A stretch of DNA of 25,180 bases from Elysia marginata (lineage: Eukaryota > Mollusca > Gastropoda > Plakobranchidae), in the NCBI GenBank assembly GCA_019649035.1, contig BMAT01011802.1, forward strand, positions 43,554 to 68,733, given 5' to 3'. Shown here piece after piece: positions 1-8,531 of the stretch. The notes below the pieces were generated by a model. It searched no databases. It was not told the origin of the DNA and saw only the letters and a program-made list of their open reading frames with translations. The translations under genes were made by a program, and so were the position numbers. The stretch's first letter is position 1, and each line of letters starts with the position of its first letter.

Positions 1-480
1 TTTTTCCGTGTATTTATAAATCAATGTTATTAATGGTCACTTTCCTGTTCATAGCTATTTGGTATGTCAAGGGAGGGAAAAGGGTGAGTCAAAAGCAAGG
101 CTACCCCGGAAGTAACTATTCCACCTTATTGCGGAACTTGCATGCGAGGCCCAGAGCTACAGAAGTGCCTGGCTGTTGCTGCACTGCTAAATTCCTCACA
201 TCAAACCCAACATAGTGGATGGGAGAGGATCTTTGGTTAAAATTTTTTTCATGTGAAAAATTTAGTGTTTCTAGGAGTAGGAGGTTTGTTTTTTGCCCCT
301 TCTAGACATAGGTATATTATGGTGATGCAGTGACACACTGATTTTAGTTAAAAATTTGCAAGGAAAATGTAGTGAGAGAGGGGTGTGTTTGGAATTTTGT
401 TTTTGTGAATTACTATTAGTTGTAAGGATTTGAGCTATAAAAGTATACATATTTGTGATCAGAAATAAAAACACTTTTGA
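1..480. other. AT-rich stretch, no recognised gene
   Basis: No coding similarity is recognised here. The short open frames at 24-215 and 271-651 show no domain, signal peptide or biased composition and look like chance. A TATA-like word (TATAAAAG) lies at 436-443, about 85 bases before the promoter-like cluster at 503-541. It could be a core promoter element, but such words are common in AT-rich DNA. Confidence 0.5.
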
Positions 481-502
481 ATGATGTAAAAAAATGTCAA
501 GT

Positions 503-541
503 TCAAGGTCATTTAAAGCAATATGGCGGCCGGAAAGGTCA
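503..541 (+). promoter_or_regulatory. Promoter-like motif cluster (nuclear-receptor, YY1-like and ETS-like sites)
   Basis: Within 39 bases the plus strand carries TCAAGGTCA (503-511, an extended nuclear-receptor half-site of the ERR type), AATATGGCGGCC (520-531, very close to the YY1 consensus AANATGGCGGC), an overlapping ETS core CCGGAA (530-535) and a second AAGGTCA (535-541). In metazoans YY1 and ETS sites of this form sit at transcription or translation starts of housekeeping and nuclear-encoded mitochondrial genes. The ATG inside the YY1 word (523) opens a short basic frame, beginning MAAGKVKRRGERW, that stops at 595-597. No exon downstream was shown to join it. The motifs are seen; promoter function is inferred. 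Confidence 0.3.
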
Positions 542-716
542 AAAGAAGAGGAGAGAGATGGGGGAAAAACGGAAAAATTGTGATTACCAATCATTGAATA
601 CCCTAAACAGTCAAAAATTACTAAATCAACATATAAACATGTTTGTAGCACTAACCTCTCAAAACATTCCCGTCAAGTCTACGCAGATGCAGCAGGTTAG
701 TAATCCAATTTTACAT

Positions 717-1274
717 CTAGTAAGATTCCTCGTTGTGATACTTTTTGAAGCATTTCACCAAGGCAAAGTCCAGGTTCACTCAGGCAGCTCAGACAGTAAA
801 ACCTTGAGTCTCTACACTTGCCTTTCTTGTAGCATACTCTGCAAGGTATTTGTGGACGTAGTTTGTTGTTGGTGGGAGGAATCTTGTAGATGAAATGACG
901 AGCAGTAAGTCGGGTGATGTGATCATTTTCAGGTGTTACAATAACACCTTATCTGAATACAAGTGCAGAAACATTTCTTGTGAATCTGCAGAAATCACAG
1001 TCTCCTCCCCTATTTCCATAGAGAGTTCACCCATTTAGCACTGCCATTTGAATCAGATGAATCGCCAGCTTGACATACCATCTTAGTATCTTACTGTTTT
1101 CCTTGTGGCGTCGTATGGCTCCAACATCAAGTCAATCTGATCCATGCCACCCATGTTTTTGTTGTAATTGTCTATTGACTCCGGGATAGTCCTTGTCTGT
1201 CCACCCCTCTTGTTCTTTGTGATACTAGATAGTTCCACTTCCAGTGCCATGGGCAGTTGACAACATGTAAACAT
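717..1274 (-). pseudogene. piggyBac-type transposase, C-terminal remnant (frameshifted)
   Basis: Read on the minus strand, the segment from 1274 down to 1083 contains IDNYNKNMGGMDQIDLML followed by ATRKTVRY, the conserved end of the piggyBac DDE domain (the DYNxxMGGVDxxD block). After a frameshift near 1083 it continues as RWYVKLAIHLIQMAVLN, breaks again, and resumes at about 930-750 as LTARHFIYKIPPTNNKLRPQ and then a cysteine-rich tail with CRVCYKKGKC and YCLSCLSEPGLC. That tail matches the zinc-binding C-terminus of PGBD4-like transposases. One more single-base shift restores the usual CFKKYH ending before a stop at 717-719. The N-terminal half and the first catalytic aspartates are absent. 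At least three frame breaks make this a dead copy. Moderately ancient, judged by decay. Confidence 0.85.
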
Positions 1275-1365
1275 TTTTTTTTATCCTGACATTTTTGTGC
1301 CAACAGTGGTCCTTTAGTCATAGACTATATTTTTTGTCTCTATAGATCTTTTTTTATAAGTGCAG

Positions 1366-1505
1366 GATCTGATATAGATAAATCTGATATTGCTGCAGAT
1401 GAAACTGCTTATGATGATAATGACTACATTCCAGAATTTCTTAAACAAAGTGACTGTTCATCCGATGAGCCTTCTTCTAGGTTGAGGCCTATATCTAAAT
1501 ATTAG
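1366..1505 (+). CDS. Possible 3' terminal exon encoding an acidic tail (partial gene)
   Basis: A pyrimidine-containing stretch ending in CAG (1363-1365) looks like a splice acceptor. It is followed by an open frame (first complete codon 1368-1370, one base borrowed from an upstream exon) of about 45 codons ending in TAG at 1503-1505. The peptide is strongly acidic and serine-rich, with words such as DIDKSDIAADETAYDDNDY, YIPEF and CSSDEPSSR. Acidic tails of this style are typical of disordered ends of nuclear proteins and also occur next to invertebrate transposase domains. AATAAA signals follow 50-60 bases after the stop. No upstream exon was found: a donor-like CAG|GTTAGT at 693-701 follows an open frame starting at 477, but the phase does not match. 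It may be a real exon, a transposon-derived tail or chance. Confidence 0.35.
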
Positions 1506-1555
1506 TTAAAATCAACCATTGAAGCAATTATTGTAAACTTTTATTGTACTTTTAT

Positions 1556-1566
1556 AATAAAATAAA
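1556..1566 (+). terminator. Overlapping AATAAA polyadenylation signals
   Basis: Two overlapping AATAAA hexamers (1556-1561 and 1561-1566) lie 51 to 61 bases downstream of the stop codon of the acidic exon at 1366-1505, on the same strand. This is normal spacing for a short 3' UTR. In AT-rich DNA the hexamer is common by chance, so its weight comes from the position. Confidence 0.35.
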
Positions 1567-1569
1567 ATA

Positions 1570-2060
1570 AGATGCAAATCTGGTTGGTAACAGATGAATA
1601 ACTATCTACAGGCCTTGCTTAAAACTTTTATTTACGAGAATTAAACCAGTCAAGTAAAAAAGAATACTTTGGTACCTTCAAGGGGTTGAAAAAAATATAA
1701 ATTTTAAATATTTGGAGCTCAAGTTTGATAAGTCCTGTATTAGTTGCAAACATCTTTGGAGTATGTCATACTTGAAATTACGGAATATCATACATTTTAA
1801 CACCATATTAATGTCATTTTTATGAACAGGCTGAGTAGACTGTGACTGAGGTGGAGATCATGAGTCATTACACAAGCAAGCTTGAACCTTCTTTTGCAAG
1901 GTAAAGAATGCCTAAAGATTTTAAGTTGAAACAGTGCAATGGATATTAAAATATTATGCGGCACTCCCTATTTTATTGGTTCATGAAATATGAGTTGAAT
2001 TTTGGCCAGTCAAGGGAAACATGTTAAAGTCTTGAGAGACTGCCTTCGGTGGTGAAAGAC
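1570..2060. other. Unassigned AT-rich sequence
   Basis: No ORF with recognisable content, RNA gene, tandem repeat or transposon end was identified between the poly-A signals and the TA target of the element that follows. Confidence 0.5.
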
Positions 2061-2062
2061 TA

Positions 2063-3033
2063 CAGTGGTACCCATTTTTAACGAGAACTAGAATAACGAG
2101 AATTGTTGGTATAAAGAGAGGTATATAAAAATCCACGTTTTTCTCTCTATTTGAGCCCTATAATTTATTTTGGGAATAACGAGAACCTAAGTCAGCTTAG
2201 CCAGAAAAATCTCGGTAATAACGAGAACAGAGTGTTCAGAAACCCAGTGTGATGAGGCAGCTGAGAGAGAGGCAGAGGCCTTGCAGTTGCATCATTCAAA
2301 GTCCAAACCAAAATCTAGCAAAGTACTTGAAGCTTAGAACTCTACGCTGTAGGCCTAGGCTAGTGCCGTAATGGACACGCATTACATACAGTACAAAAAT
2401 CACAGGCCTAGACACACGAATTTCTACCCCTTCAACTTCTTCTGTCCTCCCCAACCCCCTCCGCTCCACCACCACCTCTCTCTCTCTGTCTACAGTGTAG
2501 GCCTGTTCAATTCAGTGTAGGCCTGTAGATCTCTTGCACACGCGCTCGTGAACCAAGTGACCATCGCTGCCACCACCCGCACTTGTCTTGTGTGTGTCAC
2601 TGTGTGTGTGTTCATATGATGCCCTTTGTTTTTCACAAGCTGAGCATCGAGGTCTGTGGATACCAATGCCACCCTACCGGTCCCTTTTCATTCGCGCAAC
2701 ATACTGCTCCTCTCACAGTCTCAGTCTCACCTCCCTCCCCCTCCACGCGCGGTGTAAACTGATCGAACTGAAGAGCTTGAGACTGAGAGTAACGATGTCG
2801 TAATTTTATTGCCTATTGGCCCACGCATAGCCACACACCATACCCACATTGCCTCTCATGAGTCATGATTGAGTGTGCATAACTAGGGCTTACTTAGTAA
2901 AATTTAGTAGGGCACTTCTTACCCCCCTTCTATGTGAAGCCTCTGTAAACCCTTTTATGGGAATAACGAGAACCCCTGCTATAACGAGAGTTCAAGAAAA
3001 AACATGAGTTCTTGTTATTACCGAGTTTTACTG
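2063..3033. mobile_element. Non-autonomous Tigger/pogo-like DNA transposon, family A (971 bp)
   Basis: The left end reads TACAGTGGTACCC and then TTAACGAGAAC; the right end, read in reverse complement, begins TACAGTAAAACTCGG and then TAATAACAAGAAC. Both are bounded by TA (2061-2062 and 3034-3035), the target used by the Tc1/mariner/pogo superfamily. The word ATAACGAGAAC or close variants recurs near both ends (about 2077, 2091, 2175, 2218, 2963 and 2980, plus an inverted copy near 3009). Arrays of a short word just inside the termini are a hallmark of Tigger-like elements. The interior has a pyrimidine-rich tract (about 2420-2493) and a 20-bp direct repeat containing CAGTGTAGGCCTGT at 2493 and 2513. 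No transposase is visible, so mobilisation would have been in trans. The short open frames inside are not transposase. Confidence 0.75.
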
Positions 3034-3035
3034 TA

Positions 3036-3838
3036 TAAATTAATAAAGTAGAGTCCTTTGATAATGGCAACTCAGGTTGAACGTCATTTTTCCATGTCCC
3101 TTATTTCGTCTTAAAAATCATACTGGTATAACGCACCAGTGACCTACATTTTTTCTGTAATAGCACTTTGACATAGCGGATCTATGAATAGACGATATCC
3201 CTAAAAAAATTCAGCGAGAGTTATCCTCCTTGACTTACTGACATTTCACCAACAGCAGAATTAGAGAAACATAGTAAAATACATGAAAATAGAAAGGAAA
3301 ATAGATGATAAATATCATTATTTGATGATGAAGCTGATTATAATTATCATATTCATTCTTAGCACTATAATTGTTGTTGTTGTTTTTGTCATTCAATCGT
3401 AAAGTATTTATATCAATTTATTTTTTTTTTCTAGTAAAATAAGCCTACGCATTTTTTGCGGGTTTAAGTAAATAATGTAAGAATGGTCTCCACATCAATT
3501 AAAAAGCTGTTAAACATGTACATTACTTTGCTCAGTATAAATTATATCATTCTATCTAAACCTATCATTTAAATACCAATCCATTTCTATTAGATCTATG
3601 CAGGAACCTAGACTCTAGATCTGCACAGAGTTTGTCTTTTCTTTTCACCTGCGATAAGGTTGCTGATCTAAATTTGCAGATTTACTAAGATGCTATCTAG
3701 ATCTACATCATTATATTATGTTTGTTGGTGTCTAAACTAACTTGATCTAAGGTTTTAAAGTTAAAAGACCATTTTAGCGATAGTTTTGTTTATTTTTCAA
3801 GTCAGCAGAAAACAAAATTTAATGCACCGATCGAAATA
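3036..3838. other. Unassigned AT-rich sequence with possible transposon scraps
   Basis: No gene is seen. The words ACTGGTATAACGCACCAGTG (3122-3141) and TGACATAGCGGA (3170-3181) resemble Tigger-type terminal vocabulary and may be a decayed left end related to the right end near 5307, but the pairing is not convincing. Several AGATCT words cluster at 3590-3710. Confidence 0.4.
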
Positions 3839-3839
3839 T

Positions 3840-4870
3840 GGTCATGACATCATGTACAGTCCACTTTAACTTATCATCTATAGTGACTCCCAAATATTTC
3901 TATGATGTTACTCTTTCTATTTTCTCATTGTTGTTGAAGAGAGAGGTAATGTCGTTTTCTTTTTTCCTAAAATATATCCTGAGCTCTTTTGCTTTGAAAC
4001 ATTTAGCAACAAGAAATGTTCTTTATAGTATCAAGTAAACCATTCAATACCTTCTCTATATTCGGTCTCATAACTTCCTATGTCCCCTGCAAATTTAATC
4101 AGACGGGTTGTTTTAGCATCTCTCAGTTGACAATCATTTGTATATATTGTAAAGAGAAAGCGAGATAGTAGTGCCCCCTGAGGTGCTCCTGTGTTTGTTA
4201 TTTTCAAATCAGAGGCTACATCCAAGTCCCCATTTCTTAATCTAATGTACTGTGGTCTGTTTTTTAAGAACTCTATTATCCAAACGATCAGGCTTTTGTT
4301 AAGGTTAATTTCTTTTAATTTAGGAATGAATAAATGGGGCTGGAGGAAAAATCTACGAAGAGAATTCTACAATAGTTTTTTTTTTTAGTTTCTAGGTGTT
4401 GCAAGGCATTATCTTAAAATACAAACACAGCATCATCAACACCCCTTTTTTGTCTGTATGCAAATTGATATTCATCTTGGACGAGCTGAGTACATTTTAT
4501 GACCTCTTTTATTATAACTTTTTGCCAGACGTTTAGAAAGGATAATGGTTAAAGCCACTGGCCTTGGATCATTCATCTCCATAATTTATGGTTTTTTTTT
4601 GTTTTTTTTTTTTTGGGGGGGGGACAGAAATAATTTCAGATGTTTTCCACATTTTTGGAATATGGTGGTTTTTTATAGAACAATTGAAAATAAAAGCAAA
4701 GGTCTTGCATAGCTGACCCGCACACATCTTTAAGAAATTTCTCTTAATTCCGTCTGGCCCACATGTCTTCCTTGAGTCAATTCTTTTAAACTCCAGTTCT
4801 ACTTCTTCTACACTAACCTTGAAATCTTCATCATTTTCCAATCCCTCTAATATATCCCAGATCCCTCATT
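3840..4870 (-). mobile_element. CR1/Rex1-like LINE, reverse-transcriptase fragment (decayed)
   Basis: On the minus strand, starting near 4868, the frame gives WDILEGLENDEDF and then KTCGPDGIKRNFLKMCAGQL with SIKNHHIPKMW, the N-terminal fingers of a LINE reverse transcriptase. Further on are ILFVDFSS (motif A, near 4350), FLKNRPQYIRL, NTGAPQGALLS (motif B, near 4175) and IKFAGDIG (4076-4099). The last corresponds to the catalytic FADD motif with its first aspartate changed to glycine (4082-4093). A downstream YLGVTIDDKLKW block appears near 3860-3890, just after an in-frame TAG. There are several frame breaks and a slippage-prone poly-purine tract at 4591-4623. The endonuclease domain and 3' tail are missing, so the copy is dead. 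It belongs to the same broad clade as the copy at 19500-20802 but lies in the opposite orientation. Confidence 0.8.
4591..4623. repeat. T-run followed by G-run inside the LINE fragment
   Basis: A homopolymer run of T (with one G) is followed by about nine G residues, within the frame of the minus-strand reverse transcriptase. In that reading it gives a proline-lysine stretch that is not part of the domain, so it is best explained as replication slippage in dead sequence. Confidence 0.6.
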
Positions 4871-5260
4871 CTTAAAAAATCCCTTTTACTCTTTAAGTCA
4901 TAAAGTCTTGTGATACCGTGGGAGGACTATAGCATAGCATGTGGCTCACTCTTCATCATAACACCTATAAAACTTTTCTTGATTTAAAAACACCAACAGA
5001 TACAACTTTTGCCCTATATTCTGCCCGGGACAAACTAAATACAGTATCTGCAGTGTAAACCGAATGAGAGATAATGCACTTGGTTTGTCCACTCCAGTTT
5101 TGTGCTTGGTACATATCTGATAGTCTCTAAGCATGGGAAGCAACCTCTATGTAATGGTAAATCATGGCTCAAGCCCTTTTTTCCTCTTCCTGGTATTCTA
5201 TTAAAACATTGATTTTAGTTGCCGTTATCTTCCTGTTTTTATGGCACTCTGTTATAACAA
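4871..5260. other. Unassigned; one unrecognised minus-strand open frame
   Basis: The minus strand carries an open frame of 65 codons (4946-5143) with words such as PMLRDYQICTKHKTGVDKPS and FLNQEKFYRCYDEE. The composition is protein-like but no family is recognised. It could be a further piece of the neighbouring LINE or of an unrelated transposon. No start context or splice signals support a host gene. Confidence 0.3.
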
Positions 5261-5307
5261 CACTTATTAAAAAGTCTTGTTTGTAGCGTTATATCAGAGT
5301 TCCACTG
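5220..5307. mobile_element. Tigger/pogo-like right terminus (solo end)
   Basis: The plus strand ends in GTTATATCAGAGTTCCACTG at 5288-5307. In reverse complement this is CAGTGGAACTCTGATATAAC, the classical pogo/Tigger type of terminus, and the internal word CTCTGTTATAACAACAC precedes it. An (AT)n tract follows immediately and probably contains the TA target. A convincing left partner was not found; a weak candidate near 3122 would give an element of about 2.2 kb interrupted by the LINE. Confidence 0.5.
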
Positions 5308-5345
5308 AATATATATATATATATATACACATATGTATATATGAT
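5308..5345. repeat. (AT)n microsatellite
   Basis: Alternating A and T with a few interruptions, beginning directly at the end of the Tigger-like terminus. A TA-targeting element next to a TA repeat is expected. Confidence 0.8.
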
Positions 5346-6017
5346 AATTTTTTTATTTAGCCATCATTAAAACATAAGAATATTTTCTCATTGCTTATGG
5401 AAACAGAGTTAAATGAGGAAGACATACCAATCTTTTGTTAAAGTGATTGGAAAAAAATCAACACATCTACTCTAGCTGGCTTTTGTAAGACATGAAATGT
5501 ATAGTTCATTATAGGCTTTTGACTTATTAAGGGATGGTAACTGAAATTTTTATGACCACTTGTAATTGAAAATGATTAGATGAGTAGCAGGGTTATGGCT
5601 TTTATTTTGTTAAGTACCATCTGTTCCTTGAATTGAGGGAAATTCTCTTTCTTCGAGTTTTTTGAGCCTCAGATAATTATATACATCAAATAAAGTCAGG
5701 CAGCTTACTGCTTCTCTTTAAACAGTTTTGCTTTTACTTTGTTTTTGCTTCTTTTTTTTCAAGCCTCTGTCAAGTGATTTGATATGCTAGGCCTTTGTTT
5801 TGTAATAAGTTCATACTGCAATAGTGCAGCTGCAAAAGTAGATAATTCCCAGTCTTTCTTTCTAATTGACTATTTTTTTTACAACAGACGTTAAAATATG
5901 TATAGCCTATATATATAAACATATTTTCTATAATTGTATATCAACATTTTTCTGCAGCTTCAATTTTAAAGGGATATTAAGGGGAATCCCATAAAACCTA
6001 TGTTGGATAAACCAAAA
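5346..6017. other. Unassigned AT-rich sequence
   Basis: No gene or RNA is recognised. TTAAGGGGAATCCC at 5978-5991 resembles the TTAAGGGGATTCTACTG at 6687-6703, which has the look of another TACAGT-type right end (its reverse complement begins TACAGTAGAATCCCC). The two are in direct orientation and flank the next element. Confidence 0.4.
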
Positions 6018-6019
6018 TA

Positions 6020-6586
6020 CAGCTGTGTCTGGTTAAACACATGCCAGATAAATGCACTGCATGATTTAATTAACGCCAAATTGCTATGACCCATTTTTTC
6101 TATATGACCAGTGTACCCTAAACAAACGCTATACTGGCTAAACGCACGCTATGAGATGGGTAAAAATTACCTTTTAAGTGAAGAGGGGGTCACAGGGATT
6201 TGGGATGGGGATGAAGTGTGATGATGCAGCACACTCCTTGCACGTATCATGTAGAGCGTTCAGCCTGACCACACATCCCCCCCTCCCCATCCCATTGATT
6301 TCCCCCTTCAATTTTGATCAACGACTCATTAGATGGTTGCAGTGCGATATTGCTGTTCACATAGATCTATAGATCTGTACACTAGGCTACAAGACAAACA
6401 TCAGTCGAAATCATGATGTTCTAGTCTAGACTTTCTTTGTGTGGTCCAAGCTAGCGATTTTATCATCGTTTTTTAAATGGAGTAACTTATGCTAGTAATT
6501 TTTGTTACTTTTTATAAGTGCATGCATCTCCTAGACGCAAGCTAGCTGAGCCTCCTAAGTGCTTTGAGCCTAACCGGATACTACTG
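6020..6586. mobile_element. Tigger-like non-autonomous element, family B, short copy
   Basis: The first 150 bases align by eye with the reverse complement of the right end of the element at 22879-23984. Shared words are CTGGTTAAAC, TTAACGCCAAAT, GCTATGA, CAGTGTACCCTAAAC and GGCTAAACGCACGCTATGA. The right end, TAACCGGATACTACTG (6571-6586), is near-identical in form to the partner's inverted end. The copy is therefore the same family in inverted orientation with a deleted interior (567 bp versus 1106 bp). A TA precedes it (6018-6019), but the right flank is GG, so the duplication has decayed or is offset. The open frame at 6178-6372 inside it is not a recognised protein. Confidence 0.7.
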
Positions 6587-6588
6587 GG

Positions 6589-6719
6589 TGACCAAAAAGT
6601 TTTGATGCTCAAACAACTTTTTTCCCCTGTAAAAAATACCCCATCTTAAACCAAAATGATAGTTGCAGTCATAGAATTTATATTTAAGGGGATTCTACTG
6701 TATTTATACTTAACAGTTA
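6589..6719. other. Short interval with a solo TACAGT-type right end
   Basis: The words AAGGGGATTCTACTGTA at 6690-6706 resemble the right end of another TA-targeting family. No left partner was identified in this window. Confidence 0.35.
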
Positions 6720-6730
6720 AAAAAAAAAAA

Positions 6731-6760
<30 letters not shown>
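6720..6760. repeat. A-run followed by (AT)n microsatellite
   Basis: A run of A (about 6719-6731) passes into alternating AT with one G interruption and ends directly beside the left arm of the hairpin that follows. It could form cruciform or slipped structures. Confidence 0.9.
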
Positions 6761-6761
<1 letters not shown>

Positions 6762-6763
6762 CA

Positions 6764-6888
6764 TTGTACACATTGTAGCCTAGTCTTACCTTATTTTTAC
6801 AACACAGTGTTTCTGCCATCTGGTTGAAACAGACGGTAGAAGCATTGTGTTGTAAAAATAAGGTAGGACTAGGCTACGATGTGTACAA
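6764..6888 (+). repeat. Long near-perfect inverted repeat (59-bp stem, 7-nt loop)
   Basis: Bases 6764-6822 pair with 6830-6888. Checked base by base, there are 53 Watson-Crick pairs, five G-T pairs (6774/6878, 6786/6866, 6807/6845, 6810/6842, 6815/6837) and one A-C mismatch (6818/6834). The 7-base loop is 6823-6829. All five G-T pairs are G-U in a plus-strand transcript and would be A-C mismatches in a minus-strand transcript, so the plus-strand RNA would fold better. The repeat may be a hairpin-type MITE, the stem of a hairpin RNA feeding small-RNA production, or both. It is longer and more perfect than an ordinary animal pre-miRNA. No promoter is recognised. The structure is certain; any function is inferred. 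Confidence 0.9.
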
Positions 6889-8172
6889 AAGTTCCTTATA
6901 CATGTTGAGCACTATTTCAATTTTCATGACATAAAAAACCTATATATATATATCACAAAGAAAAATGTGATATTTGGGGTAAATCTTAAGGTATTTATTC
7001 AAGAACCAGCTTATAAAAATAAAATTTGATTTTTTGGCAAAAAGTCTCTTTGGTCAGGTGTTGATCTATCCAAAAATATTATATTTTCTTTGGATGCACC
7101 ATTTCTAGTGACACTAGCATATCTTCAATCAACTTATTTTGCAAGCATAAACCTATGTTTCAGACACTGCCTATCCTATATTTAAGATCATTTAAGAAAA
7201 AAATGTATTCAAAGGTTTTTGTCAAATGGAAATGATGAAAAGAAAATGTAAATCAAGAGTTTTTGTGAAAATAATTTATAGGAGGTAGAAGTTGTCAAAC
7301 AATGCTTTGTGGTAGCTTATTTCTTTCAACTCTTTTTCAGCGCAGAACCAAGAATCCTCACCATTGACGGGAATTGACCCTATGATCTGATCGGGTTACT
7401 GAGTGCAGCTGGTGGAGAGAACTCACCTGGGGATTATATTACAGCTTCAATGCTCCTCACAATCACATGTCTGTTTCAGCTCCTATATACATCTTTTGGT
7501 ATAAACATATGTTTGCAAAATAGCTGTAATTGTACAAATCAATCTATGATTTAAGTTTGGTAAAATCAAGCTTAAAGTGTTAAACACCTCAATTAAAAAT
7601 AGGAACTTTTACTTACACTGCATACCGTACTAGATGTAAACCTTATGTGTCCTAATGATGATACTACTGTGAATGAGGTTATAAAAGGAGACTTAAAAAC
7701 TTGACAATATTTTACTGACATACTCATTCGAGCCAATCTGCTGTTTGATAAAACTTTGGGGTTATTTTTAGATGCAGCGGGAAAGATTTAATGTGCAAAC
7801 TGTTAACATGCGGATATAAAATTTGATTATAAAATCTACATAAGAAGTTTTTAAAAATCTTTCTTTACAACCATTCGTTCCCAGGAAGGTTAATGGTTGT
7901 ATTTCTTGATAGATAAATTGCGCAATGATTTTTTCAATCAATATTTTTCATGATAAATAAAGTTGATAATTATGCATTGATCTCGGTTTCCTTGTCTATT
8001 TATAGAAATGTTAATATCTGTTGTGGTTTATTGATAAGCCTATGTTGAAATTATTGCTCAAACCAGTGATCACACTAATGCAACAACAGAAAGCACATAA
8101 ACAGACAATGCACAAGCCAGTAGAAAATATGTGAAGCAATCTTTAGTCTTTGTCCTTATTTTCTGATTTCAG
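6889..8172. other. Unassigned AT-rich sequence
   Basis: About 1.3 kb without a supported gene. A less AT-rich patch at 7340-7450 was looked at for coding, tRNA-like boxes and transposon ends; nothing convincing was found. Several AATAAA words (for example near 7956) occur without an associated ORF. Confidence 0.45.
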
Positions 8173-8273
8173 TGCAGGGGATAGGAGACATACCTGATCT
8201 TGCCCGATGTCTGTTTTGTCAATTTAGCAAAAGATTTTCTAAGAGGAAGCTTGGGGAGTGTACTTGGGCTTGA
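8173..8273 (+). CDS. Weak candidate terminal exon
   Basis: A good-looking acceptor (CTGATTTCAG, ending at 8172) is followed by an open frame of 32 codons (first full codon 8175-8177) that ends in TGA at 8271-8273. The peptide includes GIGDIPDLARCLFCQFSKRF, which has a protein-like composition but no recognised domain. A poly-A signal is seen only much later (AATAAA near 8527). Chance cannot be excluded, and no partner exon was identified. Confidence 0.15.
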
Positions 8274-8290
8274 AGTTGAAGTTGAACGAG

Positions 8291-8531
8291 ACTGTTAAAA
8301 AAAAAACCATTTTTCTTGAAATAATTGAAAATGAGGAATTCTTGCTAATTTATCATATATTTAAACACCGTAATATAAAACAGTTGTATCTTTTGATTAT
8401 TTAATTAATAAACTGTAAAAAAAAACAACATTTTTCTTGAAATAATTGATAATGAAGAATTCCTGCTAATTTATCATGTATTTAAACACCGTAATATGAA
8501 ACAGTTGTATCTTTTGATTATTTAATTAATA
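8291..8531. repeat. Tandem duplication, 121-bp unit, two copies
   Basis: Copy one (8291-8411) and copy two (8412-8531) both start with ACTGT and an A-run, continue through TTTTTCTTGAAATAATTGA and GCTAATTTATCAT, and end in TTTAATTAATAA. They differ at only a handful of positions, mostly transitions and A-run length, so the duplication is fairly recent. No coding content. Confidence 0.95.

Noticed and set aside
477-893. 138-codon plus-strand open frame, with a donor-like CAG|GTTAGT at 693-701, as exon of a host gene with the acidic exon
   Set aside because: Its 3' half is antisense to the recognisable piggyBac tail, and joining at the donor gives a phase that hits a stop immediately in the acidic exon.
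4946-5143. 65-codon minus-strand frame as a transposase or LINE endonuclease
   Set aside because: None of the catalytic or structural motifs of those families could be recognised, so it is left unassigned.
3122-5307. A single 2.2-kb autonomous Tigger element spanning the minus-strand LINE
   Set aside because: The right end is good, but the proposed left end near 3122 does not match it as an inverted repeat and no transposase is seen between.
6764-6888. Ordinary microRNA precursor
   Set aside because: The stem is about twice as long as, and much more perfect than, an animal pre-miRNA. Kept as a hairpin of unknown role.
7340-7450. tRNA-like or SINE head on the minus strand (GGGTCAATTCCCG resembling a B box)
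   Set aside because: No A box at a suitable distance, no repeat elsewhere in the window and no tail.
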